From Litoditis marina (lineage: Eukaryota; Nematoda; Chromadorea; Rhabditida; Rhabditidae), in NCBI GenBank assembly GCA_964036275.1, contig OZ038434.1, positions 1,448,560 through 1,512,559 on the forward strand: a stretch of 64,000 nucleotides of DNA, in the 5' to 3' direction. Each line of letters opens with the position of its first letter. The stretch's first letter is position 1. The notes under the pieces were generated by a model. It was not told the DNA's origin, did no database searches, and worked only from the letters and a program-made list of their open reading frames with translations. Shown here one piece after another: positions 23,101 through 30,215 of this stretch. The translations under genes and the position numbers were made by a program.

Positions 23101-25504
23101 AAGCAGAGCGAGAGAAGCAGGATGAAATAAAGGTGCCGGGATCTTCTAGCATGCGTATTCAGGTGCAAGTGCTCAACAACCCCGCCCTCCAAAGTTGTGC
23201 AGCCATGAACAGAAGGGGCACCGATAGTATGTGCAACAACTGTGGATGTCTGTGGTCAACGCACATGCACATTCGATACAAACTGGAGGAGACTATGCAG
23301 CGGGTCTGCTGTTTTTATTTACATCACACACTACACATTGGTTATATTATACATTACACACTGGCTACATTACATGTTTTGGTTGAATTATGCATTGTTT
23401 CTCAATATTTTCTCACTTCACTGTGCAGTCATTTCATGACTTTGAAAACAATTATGACTAGAGATATCGATTCACAAGTTCAACTTGATATGTTTCACGA
23501 AATGAACCAAATCTTTCAGGTAATTGACCGGTCAGTACAATCCGCTTTCCAATCAAAGGAGGAGGAGCGACTCGAGGCGGAAGCATTCATCGCCGAACTT
23601 CGAGCTTATGTTCGTTTCACCACTATTTTTCTCCATGAAACAGCACTCAGTGATTTGTCAACCCAGAAGTTAATCTTTTCATAGGCTTTTTTCCAGTACT
23701 TGACATCGTATTATGTTATCTGATTGCTGATTCAGTTGAAATTTGGAATCGGCTGAAATTGAGCTAGTACAATTTTTTCACCCCTAGCATGTTGTTCTTG
23801 TTTCAGCTCGCCGGAATCGAGAAAGAAAGAAATATGATAACCAGTTACTGTGCGGAATTCGCCAATTTTCTGGTCAATAATTCGCTGCTCGCGTACAATG
23901 ATTCGTATGGACAGTACGTCGACTACTTGATACGAGAGGAGGTTTGTACACTAGGGTTGGCAACAGACTTATAGTCGGTGGCATACTATACGTGTTGTTA
24001 CCCAGCACAAAGTGGCATATGCAGTATAACCGGCCTTTCTTAGCAAAAACTATAAACTAGCCGATCATTTTTCATATTTCCGGTTGGAATTTTTCATATT
24101 CCCGGTATGTGACGTATTTTAGGAGAAACAACAGGTGGTTAACGAATTTGTTTCAAACCAGTTCACACGGACTTGGTTGTGGTTAACTGGTGTGCTTAAC
24201 AAAGCACCCTGGTAAATAGATAATGCGCCGAATACTTTTAGTCGAATAATGTACTTTCATGTGTTTGTTCTCAACTAAACTTGTAACTCCGAAAAAAAGT
24301 TGAGATTCAACTATCGCAGTTGTGAGGTCTGCTAAAAACTGGTTCACAACAGTGATGAATTATTTTACTATTTCAAGAAATATATGGCGAAAAAATCCGG
24401 GTCAGACGAGATTCTCATCAAACTACAAACCCACAAGGCGGAATACGAAGAACAGGTTATTTACAACCCTCAGATTGGAAATTGTCTCTCACTTGGGAAC
24501 AAATAAGGTCGTATCATATATTTAGATGGTTTTAACTATTGAATGAAGTGTAGGTGAATGATATGTAATCTGTACTGTATTACGTAAACGAATCGTGTAA
24601 GTGACCGAAATCTGGATCATGGGGTAACAACATCGTTGAGGTCAAATGTGACCGTTTACTAAGGTGTGCCAGGTTGTGGTCACCAAAATTATGGTTAAAT
24701 ATGTGATGTTGAAACTGTGTGGTTATGAGTTTCAGGTGGGGGAAGTGAACTTACCAGTTCTTTCACTTTGATACCGTACTTGTTTTACACAAACTTTTGA
24801 TGGTTACTAGATTTTTTTCGTTTAGGTAGCTATTTTGAAAAAATATATGAACGAGAACAAATCATCAAGAAGCATAGATGACATTGAACAAATGATCACG
24901 AGTTTGAAAGAACTGCCCATCTCCGGAAAGTTTCTGGAAACAGTCAATGTGAGTTGAGATCTCATTGCGCAGTTGTGGCAAGTGAAAATTTACGTCTGTT
25001 CAAACAGCTTCATATAATGTTTCACAAGAAAGCCAACTTCACTATTTGGAAGTTTAGAGATGAAGTTTGTCTCAAATATGATACTGACAAAAAATCAAAA
25101 AGTCATATTTGTGCTATTCATAAGGAGGTTAAAAACTTTGAGAGCGGTCATGTGCAACCCATATATAACACCTTGTTGTGACGAATAGTATTTGAAGCTC
25201 GAAATATGATGGAACAGTTTTTGTTTCTGATGAAAATAAGAATTTAAGAAACAAATATAATCCTTCACGTAAATAATCCAAATTTTCTGATTTGGTATGT
25301 CGTCCAAATTCCAGGAATTGGAAGCACGAAACGCTGTCGTGGAGGATGAGAGGTGGGTTTTTAAAATCAAAAGTGGGAGATTGCGTTTTCGAATGGATGT
25401 TACTTTTTATTCTCTTGTTGGCTCTCAGATTGGAAATAAAGTTAACAAGATTTACCAATTTTTCGCAAATCATTTATTTCAGTTCGTCCGAAAGTGAATA
25501 TTGA
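5284..25504 (+). CDS. P1: KH-RGG-GTPase-Cys/His fusion protein
   Basis: Spliced model: 5284-5416, 6194-6323, 8873-8979, 9182-9305, 14033-14596, 15281-15337, 15599-15761, 16459-16554, 16753-16889, 17264-17500, 17663-17800, 21015-21174, 21715-21771, 22316-22468, 23163-23303, about 23454-23609, 23807-23941, 24378-24455, 24826-24948, 25315-25352, 25483-25504; about 980 residues. In order: KH domain (residues 1-88, GxxG loop GVKG at 22-25); a 77-residue segment that may be a degenerate second KH; a 188-residue Gly/Asn/Pro/Arg-rich segment with RGG motifs; a Lys-rich linker; GTPase domain (P-loop at about 383-391, DTPGIGD at about 476-482, FTKS where NKxD is expected); Cys/His segments (about 702-799); helical tail; acidic Ser/Glu C-terminus. 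All listed junctions keep phase except the one near 23303-23454, which I could not resolve. Likely an RNA-binding GTPase; substrate unknown. Confidence 0.72.
5417..6193. other. P1 intron 1 with a tRNA-like SINE
   Basis: Intron between the two KH exons. It carries a tRNA-like segment at about 5778-5845: an A-box-like tggtacagtgg and a B-box-like ttcgagtctc, with no good cloverleaf. It probably derives from a SINE. Near 5640-5660 and 5873-5885 are copies of the short motif cgcctaa flanked by tccg/tcga, which also recurs at 19.2 and 20.6 kb. Confidence 0.4.
6371..8348 (-). mobile_element. Composite repeat E, copy E1 (intron 2 of P1)
   Basis: The left end is a GC-rich hairpin (gagcgcgaagcgctc core). 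The middle has many GGCGCC palindromes spaced by AT-rich text (6740-7730). The right end is a long foldback, 7986-8348, with arms of about 165 bp ending gtaaaaagtggggg / cccccactttttac and flanked by TA. The same order in mirror orientation occurs in E3 and E4, so this is one element, not three unrelated repeats. It has no transposase ORF and is non-autonomous. Lack of target duplication and the terminal hairpin suggest a Helitron-like origin, but this is inference. Confidence 0.6.
8600..8712 (+). repeat. tRNA-derived SINE-like fragment
   Basis: A B-box-like aggttcgattcc near 8665 is followed by a tail (aatttggcacccactata) also seen, with one change, after the SINE at 19632-19745. No counterpart is seen in intron 2 of P2. 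Confidence 0.4.
9482..10224 (+). CDS. Two orphan exons of an unrecognised protein
   Basis: Candidate exons 9482-9641 (donor TTTC|gtgaga, phase 1 out) and 10113-10224 (acceptor ttcttaag, donor GAAG|gttagt, phase 2 out). They join in frame into about 90 residues: a Ser/Pro-containing N-part with EKPGDLSFSS, then charged helices with LLRSKDYQDMQSVERALEGLL. The exit phase fits the P1 RGG exon at 14033. I found no acceptor for the first exon that matches the phase of the preceding P1 exon. P2 has nothing similar in its short intron. They may be captured host exons, part of a nested gene, or optional P1 exons. Function not recognised. Confidence 0.4.
10871..10955 (-). repeat. tRNA-derived SINE-like segment, left arm
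   Basis: On the minus strand an A-box-like tagtgtagtggtaagcg is followed by a B-box-like gttcgattccc. The acceptor stem does not pair well, so a functional tRNA is unlikely. Confidence 0.45.
11145..12074 (-). CDS. LINE ORF1-like RNA-binding protein (copy A)
   Basis: An intact minus-strand ORF of 309 residues, starting at the first true ATG (MPSPLPKMVPSR). Residues about 13-45 have coiled-coil spacing. Residues 48-100 match the RRM-like pattern of L1-type ORF1 proteins: RRCLTIYGLPED, then ILHRLGKPRQ, then a phrase resembling RPL.ISIKDG. A basic KRDAARAE segment follows. The C-terminal 110 residues are Pro-rich and end in an aromatic segment. The first ~185 residues are closely similar to the ORF at 12312-13238; the rest is not. 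No accompanying endonuclease or RT is nearby, so this ORF may ride on another element. Family by pattern; role is RNA binding by analogy. Confidence 0.6.
   Translation of the reverse strand: MPSPLPKMVPSRTHFSTVLSEIKTLNSKIDSLTQSLPTLIQSELHHFNDRRCLTIYGLPEDSTTKKKVNAIFNLVSISPSNVSILHRLGKPRQDGLSRPLTISIKDGIPFPRLIDLSTAMKCDASMSTFHVRKFETPEQRKAGFPTRQSKRDAARAEVTDQTTTLPNPADTNLQTDMEVVEQPRNVLPPSDNECSSTPTLCEPGPIKIKISEPVPKRVFPPPSSVSTVITIPPVSTIASLDWPSLQKVQKAVSQLNLMCRDETRFRYSAFYRYYKGDPHLAPFISDVYFARYGFRFHINPVWEPLPPRK
12312..13238 (-). CDS. LINE ORF1-like RNA-binding protein (copy B)
   Basis: A minus-strand ORF of 308 residues with no frameshift, starting MPSPRPKMVPSR. It has the same coiled coil, RRM-like core (RRCLTIYGLPED, RLGKPRQDG) and basic segment as copy A. 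The C-terminal ~120 residues are unrelated: Ser/Pro-rich, then a Tyr/Phe-rich end. Both copies keep an open frame over 900 bp, which suggests recent activity or a retained function. Copy B is upstream of copy A on the same strand with a 237-bp gap. Confidence 0.6.
   Translation of the reverse strand: MPSPRPKMVPSRTHFSTILSEIKSLNSKLDSLTKSLPTSIQAELHRFHDRRCLTIYGLPEDSSTKTKVNAIFNLVSVSPSNISILHRLGKPRQDGLPRPLKVSVKDGIPFPRLIYLSTAMKSEDSMSTFHVRKFETPEQRKAGFLARQSKRDAARAEVTDQTTILPSPADTNLQTEMEVVEESRSSVIITSPSDTCDSPQAISSDHNTCPTPSESLPTDDPISIPAPGSFDNFYKHHVPPTLYPSQLERIARYCKEVHSHCEQFPNASVEDYYVFVVPPYFRTTFIMKYYELYEYKIIPASRMKNLYM
13645..13720 (+). repeat. tRNA-derived SINE-like segment, right arm
   Basis: An A-box-like tagtgtagtggtagtgc and a B-box-like agttcgaatcctc, with a tail containing tttggcacgtgtcaa. 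It mirrors the segment at 10871-10955. Confidence 0.45.
14033..14596 (+). CDS. P1 RGG/low-complexity exon
   Basis: A 564-bp exon (phase 2 in, phase 2 out; acceptor ctatttaag, donor CATGG|gttggt). It encodes 188 residues rich in Gly, Pro, Asn and Gln, with RGG-type repeats near the end (GGRGGRGGVRG). The P2 twin (59793-60344) is 552 bp, 12 bp shorter, so frame is kept. RGG segments commonly bind RNA and drive condensate formation; that role here is inference. Confidence 0.72.
14597..15598. other. P1 introns flanking the Lys-rich linker exon 15281-15337
   Basis: The first intron holds a short foldback at about 14822-14966 with arms ggccgtattcac/gaatacggcc, probably a small MITE. The 57-bp exon 15281-15337 encodes PPPTNKPKKQKK. 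It is conserved in length and phase with P2 60691-60747. Confidence 0.5.
15599..15761 (+). CDS. P1 P-loop exon with a GC donor
   Basis: A 163-bp exon encoding GETGVGKSTFINSLVNYLK. The position equal to P2's CAG|gtgagt reads AAG|gcgagt here. Either a GC-AG intron is used, or a GT donor (gtaatg) 12 bp downstream adds four in-frame residues. Without splicing the frame stops at 15837-15839. Confidence 0.75.
15829..16025. repeat. GTTAAC-rich foldback repeat
   Basis: Repeated gttaac/ggttaa words with imperfect inverted symmetry, just after the P-loop exon. It ends in ggttaaataaag. A related AACCGG/GGTTAC-rich foldback lies at about 41325-41570, in the M2 intron 41298-41996 between the exon holding the G3 motif and the exon 41997-42095. 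Confidence 0.45.
17126..17161. repeat. (TA)n microsatellite
   Basis: About 17 TA units in the P1 intron between exons 16753-16889 and 17264-17500. Confidence 0.9.
19632..19745 (+). repeat. tRNA-derived SINE
   Basis: A-box tagcgcagtggttggcg and B-box gggttcaattcc at tRNA-like spacing, then a non-tRNA tail (tttggcactcactatatca) shared with the 8.6-kb copy. The T-stem pairs at four of five positions. Best called a SINE head, not a functional tRNA. Confidence 0.55.
20250..20417 (+). CDS. Orphan terminal exon of an unrecognised basic protein
   Basis: After the acceptor tgtttttag an open frame of 55 codons runs to TAG: RTSPKVNNFGLARRAAVKDK, then more Ala/Thr/Pro-rich sequence ending FHKSHKKK. The codon pattern looks coding and the Lys-rich end is sensible. 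It lies inside intron 11 of P1 on the same strand. No upstream exon is evident, and the M2 equivalent interval is occupied by element E3. Could be an alternative P1 end or a captured exon. Confidence 0.35.
   Translation, partial: RTSPKVNNFGLARRAAVKDKMESFAVKFATASPTANEMTVPPQHVAAFHKSHKKK
20635..20790. repeat. Tandem-like ttaggcgattcggacg repeats
   Basis: Six or so copies of [gt]taggcgattcggacg, two of them in a 31-bp unit with actgcttgcgcgagg. Isolated copies are at 19190-19300, 5640 and 5875. Confidence 0.6.
21907..22086. mobile_element. Foldback MITE with GGCGGCGTAGC ends
   Basis: Terminal inverted repeats ggcggcgtagc / gctacgccgcc enclose many TCATGA palindromes. About 180 bp, in the P1 intron before exon 22316-22468. 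No clear target duplication. Confidence 0.55.
22316..22468 (+). CDS. P1 Cys/His exon 1
   Basis: A 153-bp exon, phase 0/0, encoding TVCTGEKCVE and KTCHGHCYLTGV. With the next exon (CNNCGCLWSTHMHIRY) it gives a Cys/His cluster that could bind metal. I know similar Cys/His segments after the G domain in this uncharacterised GTPase family. M2 has no counterpart in its matching interval. Confidence 0.7.
22988..23159. mobile_element. Foldback MITE abutting a splice acceptor (CAG target duplication)
   Basis: Near-palindromic element with ends agtacgttaatgctagaagatc / gatcttctagcatgcgtatt, flanked by CAG on both sides (22985-22987, 23160-23162). The right CAG is the acceptor of exon 23163-23303. A second copy at 53545-53714 also has CAG on both sides. 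Confidence 0.65.
23163..23609 (+). CDS. P1 Cys/His exon 2 and following helical exon
   Basis: 23163-23303 encodes NPALQSCAAMNRRG, CNNCGCLW and STHMHIRY, then a helix. A donor-like CGG|gtctgc follows. Downstream coding resumes with DSQVQLDMFHEMNQ and EEERLEAEAFIAELRAY, to a donor at 23610. No acceptor before 23454-23470 restores the needed phase. However, the whole interval is open in one frame (the reading frame continues from 23133 to 23684), so the intervening ~150 bp is either retained or removed with a non-consensus site. Confidence 0.55.
23610..25314. other. P1 3' introns
   Basis: Introns 23610-23806, 23942-24377, 24456-24825 and 24949-25314 separate short helical exons. 24120-24200 contains a little GGTTAAC-type sequence. 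No other features seen. Confidence 0.5.
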
Positions 25505-26444
25505 ACCCCAGCTTTGGTGGATCAGCCCTTCTCGCATCTTCTTCAACTCTAACCACCTAGACTGGATATTTCCTTTCTGTCAAAATCAGTCGTATTTATT
25601 GTTGTTCATGTTCCATTGTTGTTTTTTGGCAACAAAGAACCAGACATTTTATAAGAACAAGTTTGGCGATTACATTATATGTAGATTCACCAGTGAGCGT
25701 TCATTCTGAAACAGTTTTTAGAGTACTTTTCTTGTTACCTCCGTAGTTCACATTACTGCCAATAGTTCACCATAACTGGCAATGAATGTATGAATCTGTA
25801 AACATCACTTGACGACGTCGTTGACTCATGAGAATATTCAAAACTGTGTCAAAACTGATTCGTGGCTCATCAACTAATTGAAGATGAGTGCGATACTCCT
25901 ATTAGTTCGCAGTACTGATGTGCGAACAGGATGCGTTACCAATCTACTAGTCATAATTCAGCTACGCCATCCGACTAAAATTACAGTTCGACGTTTTTTT
26001 TCGTTTAAAACGTTTGGTAACCAACAGCTACAAAACGCTGAACTATTTAAAGTTCTGGCCGTGAAATTCGGTGTCGATGATTCCGATGCTTTGATTCGTT
26101 TTTCTTCTGAAGCTCTCGAGAATGTGTCATTAAGTCCATGCCTTTTCTCCCTCAGAACTTTATTCAGCAATACCGAGAAATAGTTCGTGTATTAGAATGA
26201 CGTCTAGTTAATAATATGAAGTAATAATAATCTTAATATTGAATCGGAGAATCATCACAAATGTTTTTTCTAAATTATGTCTTATACCGTTTGGAATACC
26301 ACTGCTTTCTTCATTAACGTTGGCAGTTTGGTAACCATGGTAATTGTTTCAGAATATCTGACATTCGTTGTTCTACTTTTACTATTTATTATGTACCATT
26401 TTTTCTCAAAAAAGTAATGTTTTCGTTTCCAAAATTATGTTCAG
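25505..26444. other. Intergenic, P1 3' flank
   Basis: An open frame at 25878-26183 has a coding-like core (LQNAELFKVLAVKFGVDDSD, after an ag at 26028) but no recognised domain and no clear donor. I treat it as undecided. Otherwise AT-rich with nothing evident. Confidence 0.35.
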
Positions 26445-26717
26445 AAGTTCTTCCGTCGTCACTGCGTGACTGCTCATCTTCTGCATCTGGCCGACTTCAC
26501 ACTTTTCATCGACGCCGATATTGGGGTAGTGAACCCGAAACGGCTCGTTCCTTTTTTATTACACGTGCATGTGTCACAATCAGTTATATCACTCATTGAT
26601 AGAATGATATTCATTTTTGGCAGTTGTTTGAACTCCGTTGGGCAATATTTATTTGGCAACAACAAATATTTACCCAAACCTTATATTTTCAAAACAGCCG
26701 AATACTACGTCATTTAA

Positions 26718-26947
26718 AGGTGGTCTGACAGGAACCGAATCTCGTGTCTTGCGCTCCACGGTTAATCCCGTCGCTCCAGTGCAAATGTGCTACACAAATT
26801 CATTTATTAATTTTTTTTTCTCTGAAACATTTGATCACTATTCATTTGTGGATATTCTGAAACTTGGTTTTTGAGGCGTATTTGCAGTGGAGCGATGGGA
26901 TTAACCTTGGAGCGCAAGGCACGAGATTCGGTTCCTGTCAGACCATC
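26718..26947. mobile_element. Foldback MITE with TTAA target duplication
   Basis: Arms of about 60 bp (aggtggtctgacaggaaccg.. / ..cggttcctgtcagaccatc) flanked by TTAA on both sides. TTAA duplication is known for piggyBac- and Kolobok-type elements. No ORF inside. Confidence 0.65.
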
Positions 26948-27002
26948 TTAAAAGTTTTTGTTATATTTATTTAAAACAAAAATATTTGTTGTCATTAAGA
27001 CT

Positions 27003-27400
27003 TTTTGGATGTTATTATGGAAATATGTGCTCAGTGAAAGGTGCCACTCAAAATCGTTTCGACCCTGATTCAAGACGATTTTGGTGGAGCGTGTTTCCCT
27101 AGAGTTGGTCTGGCGAATTCGCCCCAGCTGCCTTTCACCAGTTTTCTTGGTAAGGTGGAAACACGTATGACAGCTCTCGAGCTTGAATGTGCGATGAAGT
27201 GAAAGCAATGCCATTTTGACTCATTCTTCGTCAGAAGACGGTGGTATATCTTCTCGTCCTGTTTTTCAAGTGCTCAGAGGGGTTGAACTGATGATGCCCC
27301 AACCCTCTGAGAACAACACCAAAATCTTCTTGAATCAGGGTCGAAACAATTTTGAGTGGCACCTTTCACTGAGCACATATTTCCATAATAAAATCTTTAA
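27003..27400. mobile_element. Foldback element with gaccctgattcaaga arms
   Basis: Left arm 27012-27087 and right arm 27319-27391 are inverted copies of each other. Single arms occur at 816-890 and about 35679-35730, so it is a dispersed family. Confidence 0.6.
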
Positions 27401-28553
27401 AGTGTCAGAATCAAAACGAACAGACAACAGAACCCGATGCGCATAATCGCAATTGCGAACACTGGCATAGTTGATTCTGGTTTCAAGTCCGAGTTATTTT
27501 CGTCACATCCAATTTTCACAGTGTGGTTATCCAATTTTTTGCGATTTGATTATTTATAAATGAATGCGGTAATCCTACCGAACTTCACCTCGAAGTTAGT
27601 ACACTCTCCTTTCGTGTTTGCCTAGGATACAACAAGCAGAGTTTTTTTTTCAGGAGAGTTGAGCATTGATCATCGTTTCGATATAACTTTTTACGATCGA
27701 GTTTACTATCAAGACGTTATGGCCGGGGCGTGTTTGGTGAGGAACTCGGAGTGGAGTAGAATATTTTTTAGAGGTTCGAAAGTTTTGAATGTTTCTTCGC
27801 ATTTCAACCTCACCTCTGTACTTAATCTAAACATCGTAATAATCATAAACTTCAACTATATCACGACAATCTAGTGTAAACCTAGCGCAGAACCGCTGTG
27901 CTTGCGGCTTGTCTCGTCTCGTATCGTGCGCAGCGCGAAGCGCTACGTGTGAGTTGTGTTTGGTTTGGCCATTGCGAACCCATTTTTAGCTTTCAAACCA
28001 CAAAAGTTTTCGAATAACACAATTTTTTTGATTTAAAAAAGCTAGATATCTAAAAAATACATGTTATGTGGAAATTTGAGACAAATCGGTTTATTTTGAA
28101 AAAAGTTGTGTGTCTGTGTCGTTATGACAATTTCCGTTGCTTCTCGTACCCTCGTCCCATGTCCGCATAGGATTGAGCAAACTAACGGACCGAATTGACT
28201 GAAAATTGCCACACTTTTGTGAACCCCAAAGTTAGTTTGGCGCCGAGAGTTTGGAATTGTTAAGTGGTGTCTGGCGCTTGGCGCGGGCGCCAGATCCACT
28301 AGTATAAAAGGCTAGTTTGGTGTGTGTGTGTGTGGGTTTGTAACAATTGGTGTACTTTTTGTCGAAAAGCGGGTGAGGAGAGTGAGGCAAGCTGCGTGAG
28401 AAAACGTGAGCTGGATGGATTTCATTTTCATTTTCAAGCAGAATACAGATCGGTTGCAACTGGAAATCGATATGGGAAATTGATTTACTCATTTTAAGTT
28501 GAACAGATGACGTTAAAGTCACGTGGAATACACGCAGCCCTAACAGAGAGAAA

Positions 28554-28559
<6 letters not shown>

Positions 28560-28630
<71 letters not shown>
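28560..28630. repeat. (GA)n microsatellite
   Basis: About 33 perfect GA units immediately before the first 25-bp array. A shorter interrupted GA run is at 29452-29485 before the second array. Confidence 0.9.
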
Positions 28631-28636
<6 letters not shown>

Positions 28637-28639
28637 TCC

Positions 28640-29130
28640 TAACGAGAACTGTCGCGCTCTATGTTAAGGAGAAGTTTCGCGCTCTTTGTTAAGGAGAAGT
28701 CCCGCGCTCTATGTAAAAAAAAGTTCAGCGCTCTAAGTTAGGGAGAAGTCTCGCGCTCTATGTTAGGAAAAAGTTTCGCGCTCTATGTTAGGAAGAAGTT
28801 CCGCGCTCTATGCTGAGACATCCCGCGCTCTATGTTAAGTAGAAGTTCCGCGCTCTATGTTAGGGAGAGATCTCGCGCTATAAGTTAGAAAGAGGACTCG
28901 CGCTCTATGTTAGGGAGAGTGCTAGCGCTCTAAGTTAGGGAGAGTGCTAGCGCTCTAAGTTAGATAGAGGACTCGCGCTCTGTTAGGGAGAGTGCTCACG
29001 CTCTTTTTTGGAGAGAGGAGTCGCGCTCTATGTTAGAGAGAAGACTCGCAATCTATGTTGAAGAGAGGTTTTGCTATTGAGGACATTTTTCGTGCTCTAT
29101 GTTGAGGAGAGCTTCGGCTGTCCATGTTCA
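28640..29130. repeat. 25-bp tandem array 1 (cgcgctctatgttaggnagaagttc)
   Basis: Roughly 18-20 degenerate copies of a 25-bp unit. It is part of a block (about 28295-29215) duplicated next to itself as 29217-30310; both blocks begin with cactagtataaa and end with ccgccggcgacctaccttgt. Confidence 0.8.
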
Positions 29131-29504
29131 GAAAAAATAGGGCCAGGAAGCTCTCGCCAGCCCGGAATAAAAACAAGGGAGGCGGAGGCGGCTTTAGCCG
29201 CCGGCGACCTACCTTGTCCACTAGTATAAAGCGCTAGTCTGGTGTGTGTGTTTGTTTGTAACAATTTCAGTCGAAAAACCACTGGGGAAGAGTGAGGCAA
29301 ATGGCGTGGAAAAAACGTGAGCTAGCTGAATTTCATTTCTATTTTCGAGTGACTACAAATCGGCTGCAGCTGCAAATTGAATTAGGGAATAGATTTACTC
29401 ATTTTATGTTTAACAAGGCGTTGAAGTCACGTAATATACACGCAGCCCTAACAGAGAGAGAGAGAGAAAGAGAGAGAGAGAAAGAAAGAGAGAATCCTAA
29501 CGAG

Positions 29505-30215
29505 AACTGTCGTGCTCTATGTTAAGGAGAAGTTTCGCGCTCTTTGTTAAGGAGAAGTCCCGCGCTCTATGTTAAGGAGAAGTTCCGCACTCTATGTTAG
29601 GAAGAAGTTCCGCGCTCTATGTTAGGGAGAAGTTCCGCGCTCTATGTTAGGGGGAAGTCCCGCGCTCTATGTTAAGGAGAAGTTCCGCACTCTATGTTAG
29701 GAAGAAGTTCCGCGCTCTATGTTAGGAAGAAGTTCCGCGCTCTATGTTAGGAAGAAGTTCCGCGCTCTATGTTAGGGAGAAGTTCCGCGCTCTATGTTAG
29801 GGGGAAGTCCCGCGCTCTATGTTAGGAAGAAGTTCCGCGCTCTATGTTAGGGAAAAGTTTCGCGCTCCATGCTGCGACATCCCGCGCTCTATGTTGAGGA
29901 GAAGTTCCGCGCTCTATGTTAGGGGGAAGTTCCGCGCTCTATGTTAGGGAGAAGTTCCGCGCTCTATGTTAGGAAGAAGTTCCGCGCTCTATGTTAAGTA
30001 GAAGTTCCGCGCTCTATGTTAGGGAGAGATCTCGCGCTATAAGTTAGAAAGAGGACTCGCGCTCTGTTAGGGAGAGTGCTTGCGCTCTTTGTTGGAGAGA
30101 GAAGTCGCGCTCTATGTTAGAGAGAAGACTTGCACTCTATGTTGAAGAGAGGTTTTGCTATTGAGGACATCTTTCACATCTTTCGTGCTCTATGTTGAGG
30201 AGAGCTTCGGCGGTC
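29505..30215. repeat. 25-bp tandem array 2
   Basis: About 28 copies, many identical over the 25-bp unit (for example at 29711, 29736 and 29761). More homogeneous than array 1, which suggests later expansion. Confidence 0.85.

Larger units (their letters stand above)
26445..27773 (+). pseudogene. DUF273-type glycosyltransferase, two exons only
   Basis: Exon 26445 to about 26546 (acceptor atgttcag) encodes FRRHC, then LFIDADIGVVNPKR, the DxD-bearing core of the DUF273 family (nematode Golgi glycosyltransferase-like proteins). Exon 27654-27773 encodes DITFYDR, then VMAGACLVRNSEWSR, also typical of the family. The donor of the first exon does not match the phase of the second. The usual C-terminal part is not found before 31 kb, and two foldback elements lie between the exons. 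I therefore call it a broken or partial gene; a rescuing exon could exist. This is the best evidence that the organism is a nematode. Confidence 0.55.

Noticed and set aside
25878..26183. A 101-codon frame between P1 and the DUF273 fragment
   Set aside because: The core looks coding, but there is no supporting donor, domain or paralogue, so it is left undecided in the intergenic entry.
28507..29525. Glu/Arg-repeat protein near 28.5 and 29.4 kb
   Set aside because: It is a reading of (GA)n tracts.
28640..30215. CRISPR-like array
   Set aside because: The units are contiguous 25-bp tandem repeats without unique spacers, and the genome is eukaryotic.
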